Shown piece by piece: positions 46,901 to 56,946 of a stretch of 64,000 nucleotides of DNA. The DNA comes from Sphaerosporella brunnea. Its lineage: Eukaryota > Ascomycota > Pezizomycetes > Pezizales > Pyronemataceae. Location of the stretch: NCBI GenBank assembly GCA_008704415.1, contig VXIS01000009.1:278412-342411 (forward strand), in the 5' to 3' direction. Both the position numbers and the translations under genes were made by a program. Below the pieces are notes generated by a model, which was not told the origin of the DNA, did not search any database, and saw only the letters and a list, made by a program, of their open reading frames with translations. Each line of letters opens with the position of its first letter. The stretch's first letter is position 1.

Positions 46901-47439
46901 GATACAAAACCATGGGAAAAGATTGGATAAGAGGAGGCGGAGGATTTAGCAGCGGGAGAAGATGCTGGCCTGAGTGATCGTGATGCTGTGGGGGGGGTTG
47001 ATTCGGAGGTTGAATGAGCGTAGGAGAGGAAGATCTATGCGCGTCAGAGTATTTCTAGCTACGTCGTCTCTCTACATATAAGGGTACTCGCCATATGGCC
47101 GTCCTTGCCACCACAAACCCCGCCGCGTCGTCACGCGCGGCGAGGAACCTCATCTCGCCGACATTTCACTCACTTGTTCGCTTCTTCTTTAGACGTCCAT
47201 GAATTATTTTTGTGAGTGGCGATGCGCAGGGGTGGACTAAGGATGTGACGCTGTACCTGTCTGTGTCTGAAGAATTGTCAGAGCCGCCAATGGAGTCCGT
47301 GCTACTGTTTCTCTCGGCGTGGGGGGGGAGGAAGGTCTTCGGACTATCCTGTTGCCTATCCTGACAAGATGTTTACCTCCCCGCCGCGCGACGCTGTGTT
47401 TACAGTGCCGCCTAGCTGAGGAAGGCAGGGCTGCCAATA
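46901..47439. other. No recognisable gene
   Basis: About 46985-47065 resembles 54930-55020 in the same orientation (GGTTGATTCGGAGGTTGAA / GGTCGATTCGGACGTTGAA, then GAAGATCTA-GCG-GTCA), so a small dispersed repeat is present. Nothing else is supported. Confidence 0.4.
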
Positions 47440-47905
47440 GACAGGCCAGTCCGGCTTTCAACGCGGTATGGACACATTTGAATTAAACGGGCTTTTCCAA
47501 TCGAGGCCCGGTTGGACCAGACATCTGGGACCGCGATCCAGGTGCACACGGGCCGCGGATGGAGCGCGAGGTGGTAGGTGCCCGCGGGGTCCGGCAGGCC
47601 CCTGAACTATCTTCCACGTTTCAAGAACACAAGGACCCCAAGAGGAGGTCGGCATTGGCCCGAACAATCTACAATTGCTGTGACCAACAAGCACCGCTTC
47701 GATATCCATCCTCAAATGCCGGGGTTTTGATCACTTGGGGCGCTCGGAGTGGGCCCCAGTATCGGCACCAAGGAAATGGACGAATAACCGGCACCCCAGG
47801 CACTTGTCAGACATCCAGACCTGGAGAGGGTCGCCCAGAACCTATCCGAGGCCGGGGTTGACCCACATTGTGGGGCCCCGTTTGCGCCACGGGCCGCCCA
47901 GTCTA
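47440..47905 (+). repeat. 0.45-kb dispersed repeat, copy 1
   Basis: It aligns over its full length with 63391-63865 in the same orientation at roughly 80-85%. Shared pieces include ATTTGAATTAAACGGGCTTT, CACAAGGACCCCAA, GGGGTTTTGATCA, TATCGGCACCAAG, CCAGACCTGGAGAGGGTCGC and TGTGGGGCCCC. No long terminal or inverted end is obvious. In copy 1 it lies directly beside the acidic-frame element, which may contain it. Confidence 0.8.
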
Positions 47906-48690
47906 TTGCCTGCCCTGTCCATGCCTCGGCGTTGAGGTGGTCCGGATGCTCCGGACCATCACCATGGCCACGATCGCCAGCACCATTGGCACCAGCCCCG
48001 CATTCGCTCCGGTCCCTTGGATGCACTGCCGTGGCCACTGCCTTTTCTTCGTCTCTTTGCAGGCCCCGCGGCCAGATTGGACTCAAGTTGAACCTCTGAA
48101 GCAGCGGGAGCGCGCCCCACGATTTCTGTAAAGATGATTCGGCGCTTGTAAAGCAAGGCATTGAGATTGCAATTTTTCAGCCCGCTGAGGATTCTCACTC
48201 CGGCGGCTCGGTGATGCGTATCTCGTAAACCCCGCGGCCAGTGCGCTGCAACAAACAGAACAGCGGTCACGGTGACAATTACCCGACTTCGGACTCCTCC
48301 TGTTGTATAGCGGTCGGATTTGACCGTCAGCCGACGACGAAGCTCCGGGATCTGGTGCGGGCATGCCTGGCCAATAGGGGTAGTCGGGGTGTATTCGAGA
48401 AAGCGGGAGTGGTTGCGAGTGTGTATAGGTTGTGATTACAGAACACGCGGAGTTGTCAGGTTACTTCGGGTTCGCAACAGATGGTTCCACAGGATGTTCT
48501 CGATCAACCCGCCTTGGGCCCTCCCCTCTCATCTTCGCACCCCCGACGGGATGTCTGCCCCTACCGGAAATCCTACCGACTGTTCAACCCGCGCTCCAAA
48601 CCTCGTGAACTACCGCGCGCCAACGCGCTTCGCACAGGCTCGCCAACCGGCATCCGTGCTCGTGGCCTGAGCGGCGGGCTGAAAACCACC
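47906..48690 (-). mobile_element. Unknown element, copy 2 (inverted), broken
   Basis: The minus strand at 48020-47930 reads GGTGCCAATGGTGCTGGCGA ... GGTCCGGAGCATCCGGACC, matching the acidic frame of copy 1 at 35845-35930. The plus strand at 48481-48610 (GGTTCCACAGGATGTTCTCG ... CGACGGGATGTCTGCCCC) matches the minus strand of 35640-35530. The order is the mirror image of copy 1. Frames in this copy are interrupted. Confidence 0.6.
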
Positions 48691-48789
48691 GACGTATAAC
48701 CTTGGCGCGAGAATTTCAGGGCAGACTGGAATCGCAGTGCACCGGGACGTTGTGGGGTACACCCAATGCATTACGTTTATTAAACACCT

Positions 48790-50570
48790 CTAAGGAACTA
48801 CCTCAGCGCACCGCGGACCGCACTGTTGGAGCCTGATCCACATCCTCTCACCCTTAGGGGTGGTGGATATCATGATGTCAGCGAAAAGAGATGGCGGGAA
48901 ATCTTCATCATGAAACTGAAAATTATCAATTATACTGCCGGTAGCCCCAACCAATCGGGTCCCTGTGGGACGCCCGCAAGAATCTGGTCCTCCCAGTCCA
49001 CCCGCGCCTCCTCCTCCATACCACGCCCGTACATGAATGGAAGACAGCTTGTCGGCTGCCTCAGGTGAAAGGCAAGAACGCGTCTTGTCTTGAATAAGAT
49101 TTCGAACAGAGAAGGACCTTTCTGAGGGTACAGAATTGGCAGGGGTGTGAAACAGACGCAGAGTGAGCAGACTCGGCTCCAGCGCCAACAGCTTCATTTC
49201 CACCCAGAATCTCACTGGATCCTCCTGAACTTCCCAAGCACAAGGGTTATGCGTAAAGACGCCTTTCTTCCCACAAAACTCTGAGAATTGGGTGCGTGGT
49301 AGCTGTTCGGAGGCTGCACCATACTCACGGAAGAACTTGTACACGAGCCGCTGCTGGGCATCCGTCGGCACATACCGTGTTGTCGGCTTTAGGTGGTAGG
49401 TTACAAGTTGCATGTCCACACACTGCTTCTCGCTTCGCTTCGTGACGAGCTCCATTGCGTGGGACAGCTCCGACAGTTCGAACCAGAAATGCGGTCGCCG
49501 GACGATATCACGAACGGACTGACGAATTCACGCGACGGGATCGTCCACGTAGAACATGAGATGTTCCTTATTCGCAAGAACAGCATTCACAAGCCCGGCC
49601 TGGGTTCCCCAGTGTGTAGCTACCGCAAGTACAAAGGTTTGCGTTGCCCGTCGTAACGGGCCTCTTGATGCCTTCAAAGGATTGCGCACTGCAGCGGGGA
49701 GTTTTGAAAGGCTGTAGCGATGGCCTCGTCGTCGTCTTTGACCGCTTTCAGCGCAGGCACTTTATCGACCAACTTGCAGATCAGAAGTTTCATGTTTTCC
49801 CACACGGCCTGCATGTCCGCACAAGTGTCGGTAGCAACACTGTTCATGCGATCATAATTCCCGTGTAAACTCTGCCCCATTCTTTCTATCGCCCACGCAG
49901 CAACATTCTCTGATATCTGCCTGGTCTTCCCTACAGCGTCGGCCACGTAATAAAAGGCGCCGAGCCGTGTAACAAGCGACATGTTGCCGATCCGGTGGTC
50001 AGCTCAAGCCTTGCTCTCGTCAAATACCACGTTGACCCGCTCTTCGTGTCTTAAACATGACTCCACCTCATTCTTGACGTTATTGTACACGGTAGTAAGG
50101 AGCGAGGTTCGCAGCTCTGACGGGGTAGGCGGGGTGTAGCAGTAGCCACCGAGGTTGGCTAGGCGGTTACCGAAGCATGCCATCTGTGGGATGGAAAGGA
50201 AACTGAAGGGTTGCGCATTGATATAGACCTCAGTAGCCAGGAAAATATCAATTTCATTCTTCCATTCTGGTGAAATCGTCTTGGGATGTTCCGCCTCCCC
50301 TTGGACGTGTCCGCCCGATGCTCCGGACTGTGACACTCCAATGCTTGTCCTGTACCGCTCATCACGTGCTATGTTGCAAAGCCTAAAATGCTCACAGCTG
50401 ATAAGGTGATGTTTTTGAGCCTTCGCATGCCCGGCAAACTCATGGTGACAATAGTTGCACACAACGCGCTTCTCCGTCCAGCGCTCGTTCGAAAACATGC
50501 GGAATCCCTCCGTAATCTTGTTGTTGCGCTGTGGTGGCATTGCGGTGACGTGGTGAACCCTGATCATCAA
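48790..50570 (-). pseudogene. hAT transposase pseudogene
   Basis: Order from 50570 down: a BED-type zinc finger (VVCNYCHHEFAGHAKAQKHH with LISC), then a DUF659-like central part (NVVFDESKA, MSLVTRLGAFYYVADAVGK, DRMNSVATDTCADMQAVWEN), then a hAT C-terminal dimerisation domain (FWVEMKLLALEPSLLTLRLF, then ANSVPSERSFSVRNLIQDK). A Met at 50540 (MPPQRNNKITEGF) is a likely start. Damage: in-frame TGA at 50004-50006 and 49528-49530; a frameshift near 49640-49680 before VLAVATHWGTQAGLVNAVL; and loss of about 20 residues after VWENMK, where VPCDSHGLQ-like residues are expected. Family knowledge: hAT enzymes cut and paste DNA using an RNase H-like core. Both TGA codons could come from CGA by C-to-T change. 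The TIRs of this element were not found; the TIR element at 50981 begins only about 400 bp beyond its 5' end. Confidence 0.85.
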
Positions 50571-50980
50571 TGATCATCATGATCGCACACCATGATCAGT
50601 GACGATAACTCAGCGTCAATGATCCACTCCTGCTCAGCCTGCGTCCACCCAAGCCCCCCGGCCCCTTTAGTATTTACAGCAGCAGTTGGTTTCCCCTCAG
50701 TAGCAACTAATTTGGTCTTCGCAATGGTTGCCTGTTGGCGGTGACATTTCAGGAGACCTGGAACTTCAACATCCAATTGTTGCGGGTGGTGACAGCCTCA
50801 ACTCTGGCTCCCTCTACACACGCATCTAGCAGCCCGCGTATTCGAGCGGGGTCAAACTGCAGTTGTTGGCACGGTTGCCAGCAATGCTGCGGTGGCGATA
50901 GCATCTTTCTCCATCGCTGTTGGGAGCGGTATCAGCGAGAGGTTTGAATGCTTGGTTATATAGTCTGTAGGCGTTTTGCT

Positions 50981-52033
50981 CAGTGTTCGAAACCGTCCGT
51001 TCAGTCCGGTCCTGGCTCTGGATCGGACTGGATCGCATGCCGCAATCCAGTCTTCAGGAAAGACCAGGACTGGCAGTGTTTTTGGGACTGCGGTCTGGAC
51101 CACCTGGAGCTGACTGCAGTCGACCGTATTCACAGTCGTCCCTTGTTGACCGCAGTCAACTGCAGTCAACCGTTGTTTGGGCGTTCACCAGAACACTATC
51201 TGTTGCCAATTGTCTGCCAATACATCACCACCGGGATCACTCTATCTCGCGGTCCCGCTATCCCGCTATCCCGCAATGCCGCTATCCCGCTATCCTCTCT
51301 CCCTGTCCCCTGCTCTCCTCGTCATCGGATCTCCTGTTTCCTCTTTTCAAGCTGCACTTTGGATCGTTCCTCGAGCATTTCATCATATAATGCTTGTGCG
51401 TGCCTTCTTTGTCCCCAAAAAGATATTCGGAACACTTGTATCCTGCGAGTCCTCAGGCTTGACGGGGTTGCTGCGAAGGGTCAGCGTAAAACAATTGCTG
51501 GGGACGGAGGAAAGGCCGCACGAAACGGTGCTCTGACTATGGGAGATGCCTTTCTCAAAAAGCGCGGAAGGCGGTGTTGAGGAAGACCCGATGGAGGAAG
51601 GTGTACTAGACAAGCTCTGGCTCATGCTAATTGAAAGCGAGGCGACGGCGTGTGCTGTAGTTGAGGTGTGATCTTTGGAGGTTGTGGTTGAAGTTTGAGA
51701 TTCGGAGGTGGCTGTTAAGGGTTATGGACACACGTTGAGAATGACGACCGGTGGAAAAAGGAATGAAATTTTTTTCGCAGGCCAAGAAAGGGTCGACGGC
51801 CGCAAACGGACTCTCGCCGGGTTTCTACTATGATACGTATTACCAGATACATACACCAACAATCTTACTCAGCATCCAGTCAACTGCAGCCGACTGCGGT
51901 CTTTTCCGGTCCCTGGCACCCGTGGACTGAATCACACTAAATCGTGGTGGTCCTCCTGAAGTGCGGACCGCATTGGATCGTGCCAGTTGGTCCGATCGAG
52001 TCTGCATTCCTGCACGGACTGCACGGAACACTG
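50981..52033. mobile_element. Non-autonomous TIR element A (hAT-like ends)
   Basis: The left end CAGTGTTCGAAACCGTCCGT (50981-51000) and the right end, read inwards as CAGTGTTCCGTGCAGTCCGT (from 52033), form imperfect terminal inverted repeats. They nearly equal the ends of element B. CAGTG starts fit the hAT rule (C/T-A-G/A-N-G). The subterminal regions are rich in GACTGCAGTC-type palindromes. Inside, a minus-strand frame at 51625-51383 is Ser/Thr/Pro-rich (MSQSLSSTPSSIGSSSTPP), and further down ALYDEMLEERSKVQLEKRK is shared with B. I find no matching 8-bp target duplication. Size 1053 bp; no transposase domain. Confidence 0.75.
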
Positions 52034-52098
52034 CCTGTTCACGCGTCCTGAAACACCCCATCAACACCCCGCCCCCCAGCCCAGGCAACCCTCGACTC

Positions 52099-52274
52099 TG
52101 TTGACGATAGGTTTCACGCACTGGACACTAAAAACGTAGGTAGAAGATATATATTGAAGGTACGGAGGTTAAACCCTCGGTTTTGCACTTAAGGTGCAGA
52201 AGCGGGCGCTATAGCAGTTCATACTAGGATGCCATATACAGAGTATAGAGCGACGCACACCCTATACCTCAACA
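52099..52274 (-). repeat. 3' LTR of the copia-type element
   Basis: On the minus strand the LTR runs TGTTGAGGTATAGG ... CCTATCGTCAACA, with TG/CA ends, 176 bp. It is matched by 54637-54785 at the other end of the element. The sequence just before it in sense direction (52287-52275) is the polypurine tract GGATAGGGGGAG. Confidence 0.8.
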
Positions 52275-52316
52275 CTCCCCCTATCCGAGCATGAACTGCC
52301 TATCCCTATATGCCTT

Positions 52317-52592
52317 CTAGTGTTTCAAAGCCGTCAGACTTATCGCTTCGACGAGCGCGCCGTGTTTGATAGACCCTAGCAACTTTGCCAAGCCATGAGT
52401 AGCTTTCATCGTGTCCACCAGTGGTTTATATTCGGATGCCATCAGCAGAGAATCGATGCCTCCCACCGTTTCAGCTTTGCACGTCCCTTCATTCCAGCTC
52501 AACTCAGTTTCTGTTCCTCCGCAATTCCAGCAGCTTGGACCGCTTGCCTTCGTTTGTTTGGCGTTGAGCAACGGCACCAGTTGCGTCGCCAT
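52317..52592 (-). pseudogene. Second, partial gag copy inside the copia-type element
   Basis: The frame encodes GPSCWNCGGTETELSW ... DSLLMASEYKPLVDTMKATHG. This parallels GPLCWNFGEKGH ... DYRLMTAEYKPLPNTIKPTK of the main gag, so it is a diverged duplicate of the zinc-knuckle region and what follows. The knuckle is incomplete because the His and last Cys spacing is lost. Confidence 0.65.
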
Positions 52593-52911
52593 CTTGTCTT
52601 TGATTCTTACCTGTTTCTTCTGCTGTCATTTACAAAAGATTCGTCAATCTCCAGTCGTCTTCCCCTCACAGCTTGAGGGTCTCGTCGGGCTAGTATCTTT
52701 CACCATCTGTGAAAGATCCGTCACGCTCTAGCTGCTGACACCCATAGCTCCAGGTTTACGTTGAGCTAAACTTGTTTTTTCTCAGTTCGTAAATGATCCT
52801 CCAAGCTCCTTCGCTGAGCTAAAAGCACTTCTCTTCAGATCCATTGAATCGATTCTCGAAGCTCCTTCGGTGAGCTAAACCCGCTTCTCTTCCAATCCAT
52901 CGTACAAGCCT

Positions 52912-54223
52912 TCAAGATGGAGCTACAACAAATTGCTCAGGTTTCGCATATCGGACGTCAGCAGGCAAGCACTTTCCTTGACTAAGTTCGCAGATATCGT
53001 CATAGGCATGGTATACAATCATCATCAGCTTCTCTGTCAAGACGACATCGCGATCCAGGAAAACTGGCGTCGGGATGCGGGCATTAGCAGTGTGTGGATG
53101 CCAACCTGATGCCGGCAGGCTTTGGTCTTTCGTCACCTTGGTCGGTTTTATCGTGTTCGGCAGCGGTTTATATTCGGCTGTCATCAGCCGATAATCGATG
53201 TCTCTCTCTGCTCTAGCTTTGGCCATCTCCAACTTCCGGTTGGGACGAGTTTCTTTGCTCTTGTCTTGATCATTCGCTTTCGTGGTGCAGAAACGTTTGA
53301 TGTGGCCTTTTTCTCCGAAGTTCCAGCAAAGAGGCCCTCCCCCTTTCAGTAGTTTGCCTTGCGAAGTCTTTGCTTTTTCTCCCTGCGCATACAACACCCT
53401 ATCCGTGGGTGCTGTCGCCTTCGTAGCAAGTACCGCTTGCATCGGTGCTGCCACCTTCCAAGCAGGTATTGATCTCTCACATTGCTCCATTTGCTTGAAG
53501 TTCCTCGCTAAGCTGCAGTCATCTTCTTCCATCATGTCTATGATTTGCGTGCACAACTGGCTCCAATGCGCGTCTCTTCGGAGTCCATTGTGTATGATAG
53601 TGACCAACAGTTTGTCATCAATCATCGTCCCGGCTGCCTTGCGCATCGCAGCAGTCTCCAGCAGACTGCTCTGGTATTCGGCCATCGTAGTGTTATTTGC
53701 CCTCTTAGTCTCCAGCAACGCTGTCAGGCCTGCTATCGGGTTCCGTTTTGCGGTCCGTTGACATCCGTCGGCTATCGCATCCCATAGATCCTTCGGGGTA
53801 GCCAAGGTCTCGTCGTCTTTGTATTTCGTTAACATGGAGCTATGTAGGCCGGAGAGTATCAACACTCTGACTCTCTCCTGATCTCCTCGAAACCGGTTAA
53901 GGTCGGTAGTATATCAATACCAGTAGTTGAGGTATGTCGAATCGTTACACTGTGGCTCATCGTCGTCGGTTGAAATGACTGTCGAGCCTTAAGGGATCAC
54001 CGGCGGTTTCGGCTGTTTTCTGTGACCGGGTATCAAGCCGTATAGTCCCGGTGCTTCCAGATAGCGTCTCATCGCCTTCACCCATACTGGGTAGTTGCCG
54101 CCCTGGAGCAATGGCACTACTGTCGGCGTCGCCATGTTGTGTTTCGGCGAGCTTTTTCTTCTTTTTCAGGTCGTCCTTTCCTTCGTCAACGGCTTCTTTA
54201 AACTGCAGTTGGTTTCCGCCCAC
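52912..54223 (-). pseudogene. copia-type gag (damaged)
   Basis: Gag packages the RNA of LTR retrotransposons. The main frame (53865-52912) has a UBN2/gag-type helical domain (LILSGLHSSMLTKYKDDETL, KDLWDAIADG, DKLLVTIIHNGLRRD) and the zinc knuckle CWNFGEKGHIKRFC, whose second Cys is Phe. Upstream, NDSTYLNYWY ends in TGA (53914-53916), probably a former Trp or similar codon, and YTTDLNRFRGDQERVRV continues. The N-terminal part (54223 to about 53975: Lys-rich KKKKK, then QLPSMGEGDETLSG) is in another frame. One nonsense codon, one frameshift and a broken knuckle make it inactive. Confidence 0.75.
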
Positions 54224-54620
54224 AAATCAGGCAATCCGGTTAAGCTATAGTCGGTTCTATCCGCAAACGGCTCTCCAAGCTTCAACTGTCTTAAGCACAC
54301 AACTTAGGCTTTCGGTGAGCTACAATCGTTTCGTTTCGGCCTGCACGCGATCTTTCCACGCTCCTTTGTTTAGCTAAGATCGCTTCTCTTCCGATCCACT
54401 GCCGATCCATCAAGCTCCAGTTGTCTTAAGCCTACAACTCAGGCTGTCGGTCATCTAAGACTGCTTCGTGCTTGTCCGCAAACGATCCCACAAGCTCCAG
54501 TTATCTTAACCCCCACAACTTCAGGGTGTCGATCTTTGTGGTCACTTATCGAACTGCGCGTTTCTCGACCTTCGTTGTTGCGTCTCTTCCTAGAGTTGGC
54601 TGTTCTTATCAAAGTCGTAG

Positions 54621-54636
54621 CGCCGGGCTCATAACC
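54621..54636 (-). other. Primer-binding site for initiator tRNA-Met (anticodon arm)
   Basis: Directly after the sense end of the 5' LTR (CAACA) the minus strand reads GGTTATGAGCCCGGCG. Its complement CGCCGGGCTCATAACC contains GGGCTCATAACC, the anticodon stem-loop (CAT) of eukaryotic initiator tRNA-Met. Drosophila copia and yeast Ty5 are known to prime from this internal half of the tRNA rather than its 3' end. Confidence 0.75.
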
Positions 54637-54785
54637 TGTTGACGATAGGATTTGCGCAGTGGACACTAGGAGAAGAGATATATAAGATACAGGCAGAAAC
54701 GAGCACTAGTATATCACTAGTTTATACTCGGATGCCATATATTGAGTATTGAGCAACGCACTCTCTATACTCTATATCTCCATAG
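54637..54785 (-). repeat. 5' LTR of the copia-type element (outer end truncated)
   Basis: TGTTGACGATAGG(A)TTTG/C-CGCA-TGGACACTA is shared with 52099-52133, and GGATGCCATAT, GAGTAT and CGACGCAC-like pieces with 52228-52260. From about 54775 the similarity ends before the expected CCTCAACA. The two LTRs differ at many positions, so the insertion is old. Confidence 0.7.
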
Positions 54786-55285
54786 AGCCCAGCTCGAGCA
54801 GACTCACCTTTGTGTGAGCCTGCTTGGGCTCAAAATTGAGGCCGATCGAGCCGGCTCTGGCTCGAGGCTCAGGCTTTTGACTGAACCCGGCTCGGCTCGG
54901 GTCCATCACTACGAGAAGAGGCTTGTCAATGTCACCACGATGCCGCGAAGGGGGTCGATTCGGACGTTGAAGAAGCGTGAGTGCTGAAGATCTAGGCGAG
55001 TCAAAGTACATAGTATAGTTGCGTGCGTCATGTATCTAAAAACAGCAAATGCATAGCACGCCGAAACCTCCGAAAAGTACAGGATACCACCGCACCCGAT
55101 GACACACAGGACAGAGAAGACAAAACTCGAAAACACCCCAGAGTCCCACCGAAGATAGACCCTAGCCAATACACCGCCCAAGAAAAAAACCACGGATACA
55201 GCGGGTGCAATTGACGAAAAAGATCATCGAGAGACAATGACAGACCAATATCGGGTACGTCAGCAGAACAAATTCAATGACGAAC
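54786..55285. other. GGCTCG-rich element end and unassigned sequence
   Basis: 54787-54911 is rich in CGAGCC/GGCTCG and ends in GTCCATCACTA, the same end module as at 34.57, 36.16 and 57.76 kb. Read inwards this end is TAGTGATGGAC, which also fits a hAT-type terminus. A hydrophobic minus-strand frame at 55237-55028 and a plus-strand frame oppose each other; neither is supported as a gene. Confidence 0.4.
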
Positions 55286-55909
55286 TCATTTGGCGAAACC
55301 ATCCGCTTCCTGTTCGCAGTCACCACCGCAAACGCACTGAATTTTGCGTTTGTCCAAACGGGTATCCAACCCAGCCTTCACATTGGCAGCGACCACTTTT
55401 GGCAGGGCATACAAAGAGGTTTGAACGGCTTTTAAATGTGCCTCTGGGGTGAACAGGTCGCTGCCTGCAGGACAAACAGGCTGCTGCGGCGGAGGAGGGG
55501 CAGCAGGGGCCACAGCCACAGGGGCGTGCCGGTCCCAGGCCACGGTTAACTCGATTCTCGTTTCCACATCCGGAGGTGGAGGTAAAACGCGGAACCAGGC
55601 AGTTTGGCGGAACTGCTGGCCATACCGATACAGCTGGTCGAGAAATGTATATACGCACCAAGAATTGAAAAATGGTGGAGCCTCGTATAGCTCAGGATCT
55701 ATCTTGTATAACCTGATCTTGTTGGCAATGGACCGGAGAAGCGCGGGCCGTTCCGAGTGGTCGTGCATTTGAATGTTATAGACCCCACTTTTGAAGTTCC
55801 AGCGGTTTTTGCGACACACTCGCATGATGTCCTGATACAGCACGACGTCGGTGCCCTGGACGAGCTCTGCATTGTCGTAAATTCGTTTGAGGCTCAGTTT
55901 GGGCGGCAC
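55286..55909 (-). CDS. Hypothetical protein, 5' end unresolved
   Basis: A 207-codon open frame with gene-like composition: a conserved-looking N-half (YDNAELVQGTDVVLYQDIMR, IANKIRLYKIDPELYEAPPF, FLDQLYRYGQQFRQTAWFR), a Pro/Ala linker (APVAVAPAAPPPPQQP) and a C-half ending in CVCGGDCEQEADGFAK. The codon at 55909 is GTG. Upstream in frame a TAA follows after five codons without ATG, so translation must begin inside (first ATG at residue 29) or at an unseen upstream exon; an acceptor-like CGCTAG lies just before. I do not recognise the family and cannot exclude a transposon-encoded or truncated gene. No membrane segment or signal peptide. Confidence 0.5.
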   Translation of the reverse strand: MPPKLSLKRIYDNAELVQGTDVVLYQDIMRVCRKNRWNFKSGVYNIQMHDHSERPALLRSIANKIRLYKIDPELYEAPPFFNSWCVYTFLDQLYRYGQQFRQTAWFRVLPPPPDVETRIELTVAWDRHAPVAVAPAAPPPPQQPVCPAGSDLFTPEAHLKAVQTSLYALPKVVAANVKAGLDTRLDKRKIQCVCGGDCEQEADGFAK

Positions 55910-56172
55910 GTTCTTCTTTTCTAGCGGTTAGAACAGATCGCTCGCTGATCGAGGATATGGTAGATGTGTAATACCGTTCCAATGTGGTTGTAAGAGCTAG
56001 ATCATCGGATGGACATATGTGAAGGTTTCCTACTGCTCGTCCTGATGTTGTGCATGCTGGTGCCTGGCGATGTTCACATGACCAGATTTCTTTCTAGGCG
56101 AGGTGAGTCGATCAAGGTGTTGTTTGGGAGGAAGGAGGAGTGGTGGATGGGCGCTATTGATGTGAAAGAATT

Positions 56173-56199
56173 TCAGCCCTATGGGTAGCACATAGGGCT
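56173..56199. repeat. Short perfect hairpin
   Basis: AGCCCTATG and CATAGGGCT are a perfect 9-bp inverted pair around GGTAGCA. No flanking gene uses it visibly; it could be a chance palindrome or an RNA hairpin. Confidence 0.4.
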
Positions 56200-56759
56200 G
56201 TGCAGCACGTTTCTCTACCAGTGAGCCACACAGAGTGATTGCCGGCGAGTGACAATGAGCGTGTTTGGATCAAGCACATACTATACATATTGAAGGAAAC
56301 GAGTCCACTCAAGTCGAGCCTGTAAAGCTCGAGCGACCATGCCATTTGCGATGCGCGAACGGCAGACAAGGAGGATGTCAAGAACGGTCCGATTCTCGGT
56401 GCCTCTATATATTCAACGAGTAAACACCGGTGTGGAGACCACACTGTGTTTTGTGACGTTGCTCTTTTTCATGGTTACGCGGAGATTATGACCCCCTGCC
56501 GTCCTTTGAACGATTGCTTTTTTGAGATTAAAATATGTACATCAGCCCTCAAAACCCTCACTTGTTGGGACTCCTGATAAGGAGTCTAACAGCGTCATTG
56601 ATAAAAGAAGGTGACGCATCTGTGAGTCAAAGACTCAAGGACACTGCAATATGTAGCGAGGCTCTAGAGGATATAGAGGCGAGGGCGCCTGAATAAATAG
56701 GGCGCCCGTCTCCTTGTTTCTGGATGGATATCATCTCAATACACAAGCGTCGCTCCTCC

Positions 56760-56946
56760 TCAATTCTCTACATCACTGTACACCAGATTGAGACAATGCC
56801 CGTCTCTTCCACATATCGTCTCTGGCAACACGACGCTGACACGATCACCGCTTGTTGCGCGGGACAACGCGACATACAGTTGTCCGTGACTGAGCACCTC
56901 ATCCTGCACACTGACACCAACGTACTTCAGTGACTGCCCTTGGGAC
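56760..56946 (-). pseudogene. Helitron/PIF1-type helicase C-terminus
   Basis: The minus strand from 56946 encodes SQGQSLKYVGV, then LSHGQLYVALSRATSGDRVS, then VVLPE and LNLVYSDVEN-stop. KSQGQ and YVALSRA are helicase motifs V and VI of the PIF1 family, and the spacing and ending are those of the helicase half of fungal Helitron RepHel proteins. Everything before SQGQ is missing because TIR element B starts at the next base (56947). The remaining 62 codons are the natural C-terminus of a 5'-truncated gene. A host PIF1 gene is less likely because its upstream part is not found beyond element B. Confidence 0.8.

Larger units (their letters stand above)
52099..54785 (-). mobile_element. Pol-less Ty1/copia-type LTR retrotransposon
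   Basis: On the minus strand: 5' LTR (54785-54637), primer-binding site (54636-54621), a damaged gag (54223-52912), a second partial gag (52592-52317), polypurine tract and 3' LTR (52274-52099). Protease, integrase and reverse transcriptase are absent, so it would depend on enzymes in trans. The outer end of the 5' LTR has lost the CCTCAACA terminus, and no target-site duplication is visible. Minisatellite-like units (GCTCCTTCGGTGAGCTAAA and relatives, about 55-65 bp) lie on both sides of gag, at 52750-52900 and 54290-54530. The preceding TIR element A ends only 65 bp away. Confidence 0.8.
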
